A stretch of DNA of 6,097 bases from Candidatus Opitulatrix cubana (GTDB lineage: Bacteria > Actinomycetota > Actinomycetes > Actinomycetales > Bifidobacteriaceae). This document shows, piece after piece, positions 1-6,097 of this stretch. Under the pieces are notes generated by a model that was not told where the DNA came from, did not search any database, and saw only the letters and a program-made list of their open reading frames with translations. The stretch lies in contig JAITBJ010000013.1 in assembly GCA_031283665.1 (NCBI GenBank), positions 1 to 6,097 of the forward strand. The letters are read 5' to 3'. The position numbers and the translations under genes are program-made. The first letter of the stretch is position 1. The number at the start of each line of letters is the position of its first letter.

Positions 1-219
1 AGATTTGTGGCGCTACCATCACAAACTATTGTTTCACAGCATGTTCATATTGTAAACACAAACCCTAATCCAGGTCCAAATCCTTACCCTGATACAGGTT
101 TGAGTTTGGTGCAAGTTTATATTCTTATTATGCTATTACTAACTGCAGGCGGCTCTTTATTTGCTGCTACTAGAAAAGCTCTTATTGGAAAAGCTGTTAG
201 AAAAAATCATAATTTGTAA
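1..219 (+). CDS. C-terminal end of a cell-wall-anchored (LPXTG-like) surface protein, 5'-truncated by the window edge
   Basis: The frame is open from base 1 to the TAA at 217-219, giving 72 visible residues, so this is most likely the tail of a longer exported protein. A GTG at 7-9 could be read as a start, but nothing upstream supports it and no signal peptide follows. The visible part has three sections: a stretch rich in Asn, Pro and Gly (residues about 19-28), then YPDTG (residues 29-33), then a hydrophobic helix (about 34-57) and a tail rich in Lys and Arg (from about 58). This is the layout of a sortase sorting signal, in which the enzyme cuts between Thr and Gly and joins the Thr to peptidoglycan. 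The motif departs from LPXTG by having Tyr in place of Leu. The basic tail is rather long, about 15 residues. The next gene, 10 bp downstream, is a sortase, which supports the reading. The identity of the extracellular part cannot be seen. A small membrane protein is the alternative. Confidence 0.65.
   Translation, partial: RFVALPSQTIVSQHVHIVNTNPNPGPNPYPDTGLSLVQVYILIMLLLTAGGSLFAATRKALIGKAVRKNHNL
85..99 (+). other. Sortase sorting motif YPDTG
   Basis: These codons encode Tyr-Pro-Asp-Thr-Gly directly before a hydrophobic segment and a basic tail, the position held by LPXTG in sortase substrates. The predicted cleavage falls between the Thr (94-96) and Gly (97-99) codons. Pro, Thr and Gly match the consensus; the first position is Tyr instead of Leu. 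Confidence 0.6.
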
Positions 220-222
220 ACT
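217..222 (+). promoter_or_regulatory. Candidate leaderless -10 element (TAAACT) for the sortase gene
   Basis: TAAACT matches the actinobacterial TANNNT -10 pattern and lies 7 nt before the sortase ATG at 230, so transcription would begin at or next to the start codon. It overlaps the stop codon of the preceding gene. The sortase start has no Shine-Dalgarno sequence, which fits a leaderless mRNA. I see no convincing -35 element. The same hexamer sits before crgA but also occurs inside genes (1533, 2393, 5290), so the hexamer alone is weak evidence. Read-through from the upstream gene is the alternative. Confidence 0.35.
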
Positions 223-229
223 CTAATTT

Positions 230-946
230 ATGCAAAAAAAGAGTTCTACTTATAAGGTTTTAGGTGTAATTTCTAAAATCTGTTTTGCACTTGCTATTGT
301 TGTAGCGCTTTATGTATTATATCTTTTAGTCTGGACAGGAGTGATAGCAAATCACGCACAAAATGATGCAATAACAAAAATCTCAATGGACCAGCCTCTT
401 GATAATAAAAAGTCAGCTCCCGAATATAGAGACAATTGGCCTGAAATAGCACAAATGCCTGATGGTCAGATAATAGGGCAGGTTTATATCCCGCGCTTTG
501 GCAAAGACTATTGGAGAACTCTTTTTCAAGGAACCGAAAAAGATATGCTTGACACTATGGGATTTGGGCATTATAGCCAAAGCGTGATGCCGGGTCAGAT
601 AGGAAACTTTTCAGCTGCAGCTCATCGAAACGGGTATGGTGCGTCTTTAGAGGGCATTCAAACTCTGCAAACAGGGGATGCTCTGATTGTGAGAACTGCT
701 CAATACTGGTTTGTTTATAAAGTGACAAGCTATGAAATAGTAGACCCTGAAAATACAGGAGGAATCTTGCCTGTGCCATATAATAATGCAGCAGTGCCTA
801 CTCTACGACTTATCACATTTACAACATGCCATCCGGAATACTCAACGCAATTTCGGTATATTGAGCACGGTGCAATAGATTACTGGAGCAATGTGAAAGA
901 TGGTGTGCCAAAAGAATTGTTAAATATAGGCGCTCAAGTAGGATAG
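230..946 (+). CDS. Membrane-anchored sortase, class E-like
   Basis: This is a complete 238-residue sortase, a cysteine transpeptidase on the outer face of the membrane that cuts sorting signals and links surface proteins to the cell wall. Residues 1-10 are basic and about 11-36 form one membrane helix serving as signal anchor. The catalytic domain starts near residue 80. The triad is present: His132 in AAHRNGYG, Cys200 in TTCHP and Arg209 in QFRYI. The IGNF...AHR-x-x-YG block and the TTCHP...RYIEHG block resemble the class E enzymes common in actinobacteria, where the gene is often found near crgA, as here. Class E enzymes often prefer LAXTG, and the YPDTG protein just upstream is an obvious candidate substrate. 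The ATG at 230 follows the upstream stop by 10 bp and lacks a ribosome binding site; leaderless or coupled translation is likely. The family call is firm; the class is less certain. Confidence 0.9.
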   Translation: MQKKSSTYKVLGVISKICFALAIVVALYVLYLLVWTGVIANHAQNDAITKISMDQPLDNKKSAPEYRDNWPEIAQMPDGQIIGQVYIPRFGKDYWRTLFQGTEKDMLDTMGFGHYSQSVMPGQIGNFSAAAHRNGYGASLEGIQTLQTGDALIVRTAQYWFVYKVTSYEIVDPENTGGILPVPYNNAAVPTLRLITFTTCHPEYSTQFRYIEHGAIDYWSNVKDGVPKELLNIGAQVG

Positions 947-971
947 CCTAATTTAATTTGAAAATCATTTA

Positions 972-980
972 TGATAAACT
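972..980 (+). promoter_or_regulatory. Candidate extended -10 promoter (TGATAAACT) for crgA, leaderless type
   Basis: The hexamer TAAACT (975-980) is preceded by TGA, giving an extended -10 (TGN), and ends 6 nt before the crgA ATG at 987. This spacing predicts an mRNA starting at the A of the ATG. The 40-bp gap between sortase and crgA contains no Shine-Dalgarno sequence, which agrees. A TTGAAA at 958-963 is too close (11 bp) to serve as a normal -35. TATGAT at 970-975 is an overlapping alternative -10 that would give a leader of about 5 nt. Confidence 0.4.
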
Positions 981-986
981 GTTTAT

Positions 987-1337
987 ATGCCAAATAATGC
1001 TCAAAACAGTAAAAATCCAGTTGCTGGATTAAAGAATATATTTAGTAAAAATAAAACTTATAAAAACGGTGTGGAAGTAATAGACGCTGATGCACTTTTG
1101 AAAAAGCAAAAGCAGGACCAAAAAGATAAATTGCGAATGTCTACTGGAAAAAATCCTCGCTGGTTAATCCCTACAATGTGTGGTTTTATGATTTTAGGGC
1201 TGCTTTGGATTGTAGTTTTTTATCTTACAGCATCTGAAACTTTTTTGGGCTACCCTATTCCTATTGGAAACTGGAATCTTTTAATTGGTCTTGTTTTCAT
1301 AATGATTGGTTTTGGCCTTACCACAAAGTGGAAATAG
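987..1337 (+). CDS. crgA: Cell division protein CrgA
   Basis: This 116-residue protein is recognisable as CrgA, a small actinobacterial membrane protein of the division septum that in mycobacteria and Streptomyces contacts FtsZ and peptidoglycan synthesis proteins. Residues 1-55 are polar and charged and should be cytoplasmic. The family core begins at NPRWLIP (56-62) and leads into membrane helix 1 (about 60-81). A short outer loop contains YPIPIGNWN (89-97), and helix 2 (about 97-113) ends in GFGLTTKWK. Both conserved blocks, PRW before helix 1 and GNWNL before helix 2, are intact. The cytoplasmic part is longer than in the shortest homologues. The start at 987 lies directly behind a leaderless-type -10 and has no ribosome binding site. 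The stop is 7 bp before the likely start of the DXS-like gene. Presence of this gene is the main reason for calling the source an actinobacterium. Confidence 0.93.
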   Translation: MPNNAQNSKNPVAGLKNIFSKNKTYKNGVEVIDADALLKKQKQDQKDKLRMSTGKNPRWLIPTMCGFMILGLLWIVVFYLTASETFLGYPIPIGNWNLLIGLVFIMIGFGLTTKWK

Positions 1338-1344
1338 CAATCAA

Positions 1345-3132
1345 ATGCTAGAAACTGTTGATTCCCCAAAGGATTTAAAAAAGATTCCGCTTGAGAATCT
1401 ACAATCTTTATGTGATGAAATTCGTGATTATTTAATAGATATTTTGTCTGCAAGAGGAGGGCATGTAGGTCCTAATTTAGGGGCAGTGGAAGCCACCGTT
1501 GCGCTTCATTGGGTTTTTGATTCTCCGCACGATAAACTCATTTTTGATGTTTCACATCAGTCTTACACTCATAAAATCTTAACAGGCAGAAAGCAGCTTA
1601 TGCGCGATTTGCATATCACGCGAGAAATAAATGGCTATACAGATTTTAGTGAATCAGAGCATGACCATTTTAGAATGGGGCATACTTCCACAAGCATATC
1701 TCTTGCATCGGGTTTGGCAAAAGCGCGTGATTTAAAGGGTGAAAACTTTAATATAGTAGCTTTTATCGGAGATGGGTCGCTTTCAGGCGGTGAAGCTTTT
1801 GAGGGTTTGAATATCGGCGCAAATTTGAAATCAAATTTTATAGTAGTAGCAAATGATAATGAGTTTTCAATAGATACAAACTCAGGCGGGCTTTATAGCA
1901 ATTTAGCTCATCTGAGACAGACTAATGGAGATTGGACTAATAATTATTTTAAAGCGTTAGGTTATGAATACTTTTATATTGAAAACGGAAATAGTGTAGT
2001 AGATTTAGTAAAAGCATTTGAAGCTGTGAAAGATTGTTCGCGGCCTGTAGTAGTTCATATACACACTCAAAAAGGAAAAGGGCTGCCGTATGCAGAAGCT
2101 GACCCTACTTCTTGGCATTATTCAGCACCGTTTAATAAGTCTACAGGTGTTGCGGAAAGCCATAAAACAGACCAAGCCTATGAAAGCACAGCAGCAATCA
2201 CAAATGACTTTTTAGATAAAGAGCTCAGTCTCAATAAAAAATCATTAGTTTTGATTCCAGGTGCTCCTGGATTAGGTGCTGATCTGAAAAAGAAATACCC
2301 ATCTCAATATGTAGATACCGGAATAGCAGAAGTGCAGGCAGTCGCGATGGCAAGCGGCGCTGCAAAAGCTGGTGCAAAGCCGTATCTTTTTGTAAACTCT
2401 CCATTTGTGCAAAGAGCTTATGACCAAACTATTATAGATTGGGCCCTGCAAGAGACTCCTGCAGTGATGTTAGTTTCTTGGGCGGGAATATCAGATAATG
2501 ATTACACTCATGTGGGCATGTATGATATTGCAATGCTTTCTAATGTGCCAGGATTAACATATTTAGCACCTGCATCTGCGGATGAATATAGGCAGATGCT
2601 AGAGTTTTCACGCTCTTTTGATAAACCACTTGCTATTCGGTTAGGGCTAGGAAACTTGCCAAAAACTCCTGATCCAAAAATTGCATCAGGCGAAAATGAA
2701 AAAATAGAATACGGAAAATCAGTAGTGACTAAACGCGGCAGCAAAGTTGCAATTTTTGGCTTAGGTGATTATTTTGAAAAGGCTCAAAGCGTGGATAAAA
2801 TCCTGAGAGAAAAGGGATTTAACCCTACACTAATTAATCCAAGATTTATAAATGTTCTAGATTTTGAGCTATTAGATGAGATAGCAAAAAATCATTCTGT
2901 GATTGTGACGCTAGAAAACGGGATTATAGATGGCGGATTCGGTCAGAAAATAGCAGGCTATTACAGTAGAAAGTCTAAAAATATAAAAGTTTTCAATTTT
3001 GGCGCTAAAACAGAGTTTATAAATAATGAACCGTTTGCTAACATTATGGACCGCTATCATTTAAATCCAGAGCAAATAGTGGAAGATATTAAACCTGCAT
3101 TAGAAAATCCCGCATTAGAAAATGAAAGTTGA
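1345..3132 (+). CDS. Divergent 1-deoxy-D-xylulose-5-phosphate synthase family protein (dxs-like, thiamine-diphosphate enzyme)
   Basis: The 595-residue product has the DXS order of domains: thiamine-diphosphate binding, pyrimidine-binding and C-terminal transketolase domains. DXS makes deoxyxylulose 5-phosphate from pyruvate and glyceraldehyde 3-phosphate for isoprenoid and thiamine synthesis. Numbering from the ATG at 1345, cofactor and catalytic features are GGHVGPNLG with His40, SHQ with His71, GHTSTSIS with His113, GDG (142-144) with Asn156, NDNEFSI (170-176), His258 and the GIAE glutamate Glu329. Arg357 in QRAYDQ and His389 in THVG are also kept. Substrate-pocket positions differ from characterised DXS: Asn351 for Tyr, Asn385 for Asp and Leu435 for the Arg of YPRG. 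The protein resembles a DXS-like subgroup I associate with Firmicutes, so transfer is possible. An open frame extends to a TTG at 1306 inside crgA, but the ATG at 1345 is preferred: it follows the crgA stop by 7 bp with a weak GGAAA 10 nt upstream. Cofactor family is firm; exact reaction is not. Confidence 0.85.
   Translation: MLETVDSPKDLKKIPLENLQSLCDEIRDYLIDILSARGGHVGPNLGAVEATVALHWVFDSPHDKLIFDVSHQSYTHKILTGRKQLMRDLHITREINGYTDFSESEHDHFRMGHTSTSISLASGLAKARDLKGENFNIVAFIGDGSLSGGEAFEGLNIGANLKSNFIVVANDNEFSIDTNSGGLYSNLAHLRQTNGDWTNNYFKALGYEYFYIENGNSVVDLVKAFEAVKDCSRPVVVHIHTQKGKGLPYAEADPTSWHYSAPFNKSTGVAESHKTDQAYESTAAITNDFLDKELSLNKKSLVLIPGAPGLGADLKKKYPSQYVDTGIAEVQAVAMASGAAKAGAKPYLFVNSPFVQRAYDQTIIDWALQETPAVMLVSWAGISDNDYTHVGMYDIAMLSNVPGLTYLAPASADEYRQMLEFSRSFDKPLAIRLGLGNLPKTPDPKIASGENEKIEYGKSVVTKRGSKVAIFGLGDYFEKAQSVDKILREKGFNPTLINPRFINVLDFELLDEIAKNHSVIVTLENGIIDGGFGQKIAGYYSRKSKNIKVFNFGAKTEFINNEPFANIMDRYHLNPEQIVEDIKPALENPALENES
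3094..3123 (+). repeat. Two tandem 15-bp units at the 3' end of the DXS-like gene
   Basis: The units at 3094-3108 and 3109-3123 are identical at 14 of 15 positions and encode Pro-Ala-Leu-Glu-Asn twice, directly before the last two residues and the stop. The second unit supplies the first two bases of the upstream ATG candidate of glgP (3122-3124). It looks like a recent small in-frame duplication. Confidence 0.85.
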
Positions 3133-5650
3133 AATGACAAATTCAAAAGAAATAGTAAATCCAAAACAAGATATCGAACCAGATTTAATAGATATCACTC
3201 CTGATGAGTTTAAAAAGACTTTTTTAGATGAAGTCACTGACACTTCTGCTAGATTATTAGGCTCTGCAGATTGTGATGAAATCTATTATACACTTTGCAG
3301 AACGGTTAGAAAATATATTGCAAAGCGCAGAGCAAAAACAGTTCGCGAAATTAAAAGCAAAAACTCTAAATTAGTAGCTTATCTTTCGGCAGAGTATTTG
3401 CTTGGTCCGCAGCTGACAAATAATTTACTCTCTACTGGACTAGAGTATATTGTGCGTCAGGTGTTTGAGGATTTAGATATAAATTATGAAAAAATTATTT
3501 CCGAGGAAGTGGAGCCCGGTCTTGGAAACGGCGGCTTAGGCAGATTAGCTGCCTGCTATATTGACTCCCTTTCCACATTATCTATTCCTGCAATAGCTTA
3601 TGGAATCAGATACGAATATGGCATTTTTAAACAGATTTTTGAAAACGGCTATCAAGTAGAAAAGCCTGACACATGGTTGAGAAATGGCAATGTTTGGGAG
3701 TTTACTCATCCTCAGCATGATCAAATAATTTCGTTTGGCGGCAGAGTACTAGAGAAAAAATCCACCACTGGTAAAACATATTATTCATGGATACCTGATT
3801 ATTCTGTAAGAGCTGTGCCTACAGATTATTTGTCTCCTGGATACAGAACAGAGCATGTGAATATAATAAGGCTTTGGTCTGCTAGATCCACAAATGAACT
3901 AGATTTAGGCTCTTTCAATAAAGGATTTTTTCATGAAGCTAGCGAATCGCAGGTGAAAGCTGAAAACATTACAAAAGTACTTTATCCTGAAGATACTACC
4001 GAACAAGGAAAAGAGCTGAGGCTAAAGCAGCAATACTTTTTCACATCAGCATCTCTAAAAGATTTATTTAGGCGGCTTTATGGTGATGAAGTGGACCCTG
4101 ATTTATCAACACTGCCTGAAAAAGTTTCTTTTCAGCTCAACGACACTCATCCTGTAGTGGCTGTGCCAGAGCTTATGAGAATCTTAATAGATGTGTATGA
4201 TTTAGATTTTGATAAAGCTTGGGAGATTACAAGTCAGTGCTTTAATTACACATGCCACACACTTTTGCCTGAAGCATTAGAGGTCTGGGATGTGGAGCTT
4301 TTTGAAAGATTGCTGCCTCGCCATATGCAGCTAATCTATCAAATAAATAAACGCTTTTTGAATAAAATGAGCGAAGCCACCAATCATAACATTTTGCTTA
4401 TGGCAGATATGTCTGTGATTCAGGAAGCACCGTTTCGTGGAGTTAGAATGGCTAATTTGGCTACTATAGCATCTAAAAAAGTAAATGGTGTGGCCGAACT
4501 TCATACAGAGCTTTTGAAATCAAGTGTGCTGAAAAACTTTGCAGATTTTTTCCCTGAAAAGTTTGTGAATGTGACAAACGGCATCACTCCAAGGCGATTT
4601 ATGAAAGTAGCTAATTCCTCTTTGAGTGATTTAATTACTGAAACTATTGGTCACGGCTGGGTAAAAGATACTAAAAAACTAACAGAGCTGAAAAACTATA
4701 TTGACGATAGTTCATTTTTAGAAAAGCTAGATCAGGTAAAGCAAGATAATAAATTGCGATTTAAATCGTTTTTGCATTATGGCTATCAAATGACCTACAA
4801 TCCGGAAACCTTAACAGATGTGATGGTGAAGCGGCTCCATGAATATAAACGACAAACTTTGAAACTTCTTCATATTGTCACTATTTATAATGATTATATC
4901 ACTGGCAATATCAAATTAGAAGATATCACACCGCGTACAGTTATTTTCGGCGCTAAAGCTGCACCTGGATATAGTCAGGCAAAAGAAATTATAAAGCTGA
5001 TAAATGATGTGGCTGCAAAAATTAATTCCACACCTGGCTTGAACGAAAGATTAAATGTGCTATTTGTGCCAAATTATAATGTTACTGCTAGCGAATATAT
5101 TATTCCAGCGTCAGACCTTTCAGAGCAAATATCATTAGCTGGAAAAGAAGCGTCTGGCACAGGAAATATGAAGTTTGCTTTGAATGGTGCTTTAACGGTG
5201 GGAACGCTAGATGGTGCAAATGTGGAAATTAGAAACTTAGTTGGCGATGATAATTTCTTTTTGTTTGGTATGACAGAGCCTGAAGTTCATAAACTCTCTG
5301 AAAAAGGGTATAAGCCGTATGATTATTATGAAAGCAATCCAAAATTGAAGTCGTCTTTAGATCTAATCGCAAAAGGGGAGTTTAGCTATAAAACAGATAC
5401 AGTGTTTAGCAGCAATGCTGTGGTTTTAGACCTGCTAGCTAATGACAGATTTATGGTGTTAGCAGATTACCAGGCTTATATAGATATTCAACACCGTATT
5501 GAAAAAGAGTATGCTAACAAAAAGAGCTGGACTAAAAAAACGCTAATGAATATAGCATCATGCGGATTTTTCTCATCAGATAGAGCTGTGAAAGAGTATA
5601 TAGATAAAATATGGCAAGCAGCTCCAATTTTCCCTGATTGGGACACGTGA
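3122..5650 (+). CDS. glgP: Glycogen/maltodextrin phosphorylase
   Basis: This is a complete 842-residue alpha-glucan phosphorylase of glycosyltransferase family 35, the usual length. It cleaves alpha-1,4-glucans with phosphate in the cytoplasm to release glucose 1-phosphate, using pyridoxal phosphate. Conserved blocks appear in order: SAEYLLG (89-95), GLGNGGLGRLAAC (133-145), the PDTWLRNGNVWE stretch (from 182), NDTHP (340-344), KRLHEYKRQ (570-578) and EASGTGNMKFALNGA, in which Lys684 should bind the cofactor. No key block is missing. Two in-frame ATGs are possible. The one at 3122 overlaps the DXS-like gene by 11 bp; the one at 3134 (838 residues) starts one base after its stop. Both imply translational coupling, and I cannot decide between them. 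The N-terminal extension before the catalytic fold is acidic and unremarkable. Family identity is secure; preference for glycogen or maltodextrin cannot be read from the sequence. No synthesis or debranching genes are in the window. Confidence 0.95.
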   Translation: MKVEMTNSKEIVNPKQDIEPDLIDITPDEFKKTFLDEVTDTSARLLGSADCDEIYYTLCRTVRKYIAKRRAKTVREIKSKNSKLVAYLSAEYLLGPQLTNNLLSTGLEYIVRQVFEDLDINYEKIISEEVEPGLGNGGLGRLAACYIDSLSTLSIPAIAYGIRYEYGIFKQIFENGYQVEKPDTWLRNGNVWEFTHPQHDQIISFGGRVLEKKSTTGKTYYSWIPDYSVRAVPTDYLSPGYRTEHVNIIRLWSARSTNELDLGSFNKGFFHEASESQVKAENITKVLYPEDTTEQGKELRLKQQYFFTSASLKDLFRRLYGDEVDPDLSTLPEKVSFQLNDTHPVVAVPELMRILIDVYDLDFDKAWEITSQCFNYTCHTLLPEALEVWDVELFERLLPRHMQLIYQINKRFLNKMSEATNHNILLMADMSVIQEAPFRGVRMANLATIASKKVNGVAELHTELLKSSVLKNFADFFPEKFVNVTNGITPRRFMKVANSSLSDLITETIGHGWVKDTKKLTELKNYIDDSSFLEKLDQVKQDNKLRFKSFLHYGYQMTYNPETLTDVMVKRLHEYKRQTLKLLHIVTIYNDYITGNIKLEDITPRTVIFGAKAAPGYSQAKEIIKLINDVAAKINSTPGLNERLNVLFVPNYNVTASEYIIPASDLSEQISLAGKEASGTGNMKFALNGALTVGTLDGANVEIRNLVGDDNFFLFGMTEPEVHKLSEKGYKPYDYYESNPKLKSSLDLIAKGEFSYKTDTVFSSNAVVLDLLANDRFMVLADYQAYIDIQHRIEKEYANKKSWTKKTLMNIASCGFFSSDRAVKEYIDKIWQAAPIFPDWDT

Positions 5651-5706
5651 TTTATATATAACTAGATTTGAATTAATTGGCTTCCGCTATTACCACACTT
5701 TTTTTC
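5651..5706. other. Convergent intergenic gap between glgP and the comF-like gene
   Basis: This 56-bp gap separates two genes that meet tail to tail. It is AT-rich and ends in seven consecutive T (5699-5705 on the plus strand). I find no stem with G/C pairs in front of that tract, so no intrinsic terminator can be supported. The gap also holds a second copy of the comF C-terminal coding end, listed separately. Confidence 0.6.
5679..5698 (-). repeat. Out-of-frame second copy of the comF C-terminal coding end (copy A, possible gene remnant)
   Basis: Read on the minus strand, 5696-5673 gives Val-Val-Ile-Ala-Glu-Ala-Asn-stop, nearly the same as the comF ending Val-Val-Ile-Ala-Glu-Ala-Ala-stop at 5730-5707. 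The 20-bp core matches copy B (5713-5732) at 17 positions, and all three differences are transitions at third codon positions. The copies are 34 bp apart, so copy A is not in frame with comF. In its own frame it is open upstream only to a stop at 5721-5723. Confidence 0.7.
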
Positions 5707-6097
5707 TTATGCGGCTTCTGCTATCACTACACCGCCTAAAACACTAAACCCTTTTTCCTCTAAAACGCTTTTGCATTTTTCCCAAGTTCCGCCTGTGGTC
5801 AAAACATCATCTACTAAAACTACAGGGGAGAGTGTATCACATTTTATTTTTTCATTAAAGGAAAACTCTGCACTGCGAGATGATTTATTAGCTAGTTTAT
5901 GCGAAGCAGCATTTCCTTTTTTTATTAGCAGCTCTTTTGATTGTATGTCAGAAAAGCGATTTTCCAAAGCATTGGCTAAAAGAGCAGTTTGGCAAAATCC
6001 TCTGCTTTTCACCATCTTTTTTGATGAGGGAATAGGCACAATCAAAATCTGATTTGCATTTTGCAAAAAGTTAGCAGTTTGAAAACAATGTATAATT
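5707..6097 (-). CDS. ComF family phosphoribosyltransferase, C-terminal part (N-terminus beyond the window)
   Basis: The visible 129 residues match the C-terminal half of ComF/GntX-type proteins, relatives of type I phosphoribosyltransferases. In naturally competent bacteria ComF takes part in DNA uptake; elsewhere its role is unsettled. Two family blocks are clear: VPIPSSKK...SRGFCQTALLANAL, equivalent to the usual VPVPLH...RGFNQ block, and VVLVDDVLTTGGTW, the phosphate-binding phosphoribosyltransferase loop with two acidic residues and TTGGT. The frame runs open to the right edge, so the gene very likely continues and the N-terminal zinc-binding part lies outside. A TTG at 6066-6064 could be a start, but it would leave only 119 residues, about half the usual length of 200 or more, and has no supporting ribosome binding site. 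The gene converges on glgP. Its last codons are repeated in altered form just past its stop. No competence genes are visible alongside. Confidence 0.82.
   Translation of the reverse strand, partial: IIHCFQTANFLQNANQILIVPIPSSKKMVKSRGFCQTALLANALENRFSDIQSKELLIKKGNAASHKLANKSSRSAEFSFNEKIKCDTLSPVVLVDDVLTTGGTWEKCKSVLEEKGFSVLGGVVIAEAA
5713..5732 (-). repeat. Copy B of the 20-bp repeat, inside the comF 3' end
   Basis: This is the in-gene partner of the copy at 5679-5698. It encodes the last conserved residues of the ComF-like protein (from Val to Ala before the final Ala and the stop). Similarity to copy A stops sharply beyond the 20 bp on the gene side. Confidence 0.7.

Noticed and set aside
13..27. 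LPSQT as the sorting motif of the first protein
   Set aside because: It lacks the Gly after Thr and is not followed directly by the membrane helix; YPDTG at 85-99 is correctly placed.
555..779. A 74-codon minus-strand frame inside the sortase gene
   Set aside because: It covers the sortase catalytic region on the other strand and has no features of its own.
1306..1344. A 13-residue N-terminal extension of the DXS-like gene from a TTG inside crgA
   Set aside because: It overlaps the conserved C-terminus of CrgA and adds residues with no family counterpart; the ATG at 1345 sits 7 bp after the crgA stop.
5679..5706. T-run at 5699-5705 as an intrinsic terminator for glgP
   Set aside because: The only pairing in front of it is three bases (TGG/CCA) across a 12-nt loop, too weak to support a terminator.
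5771..6052. A 93-codon plus-strand frame opposite the comF-like gene
   Set aside because: It lies wholly antisense to a gene with clear phosphoribosyltransferase motifs and shows no recognisable domain.
6079..6096. TTGAAA followed by a perfect TATAAT at the right edge, plus strand
   Set aside because: The spacing is only 6 bp, and the site falls within the open, apparently continuing comF frame. A similar TTGAAA-6 bp-TATGAT occurs before crgA, but in AT-rich DNA this may be chance.

Overview
The window looks like chromosomal DNA from a low-GC actinobacterium. The strongest evidence is a clear CrgA, an actinobacterial septum protein, directly behind a sortase that resembles actinobacterial class E enzymes. 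The DNA is visibly AT-rich, which is unusual for that phylum. It would suit a host-associated or reduced-genome lineage such as a Bifidobacteriaceae/Actinomycetaceae relative or an 'Ancillula'-like symbiont. That placement is inference and cannot be fixed from this sequence alone.

Layout: five genes run left to right on the plus strand from the left edge to 5650. First is the C-terminal end of a surface protein with a YPDTG sorting motif, a membrane helix and a basic tail (1-219). Next comes a membrane-anchored sortase (230-946), then crgA (987-1337). They are followed by a divergent DXS-family thiamine-diphosphate enzyme (best start 1345, end 3132) and a full-length glycogen/maltodextrin phosphorylase (glgP, 3122/3134-5650). 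After a 56-bp gap, the minus strand carries the C-terminal part of a ComF-family phosphoribosyltransferase (5707 to beyond the right edge), which converges on glgP.

How the genes fit together: the first three concern the cell surface and septum, with a candidate sortase substrate immediately before a sortase. The last two plus-strand genes are metabolic. Gaps of 10, 40 and 7 bp and a possible 11-bp overlap suggest a single transcription direction. Sortase and crgA lack a Shine-Dalgarno sequence and both have the hexamer TAAACT 6-7 nt before the ATG, the placement expected of leaderless promoters.

I see no phage, transposon, CRISPR array, tRNA or rRNA. The points most worth checking are the DXS-like enzyme, which keeps the thiamine-diphosphate machinery but lacks several residues used to bind substrate in characterised DXS; the YPDTG substrate/sortase pair; the repeated leaderless-type promoter motif; and a second, out-of-frame copy of the comF C-terminus just past the comF stop codon.
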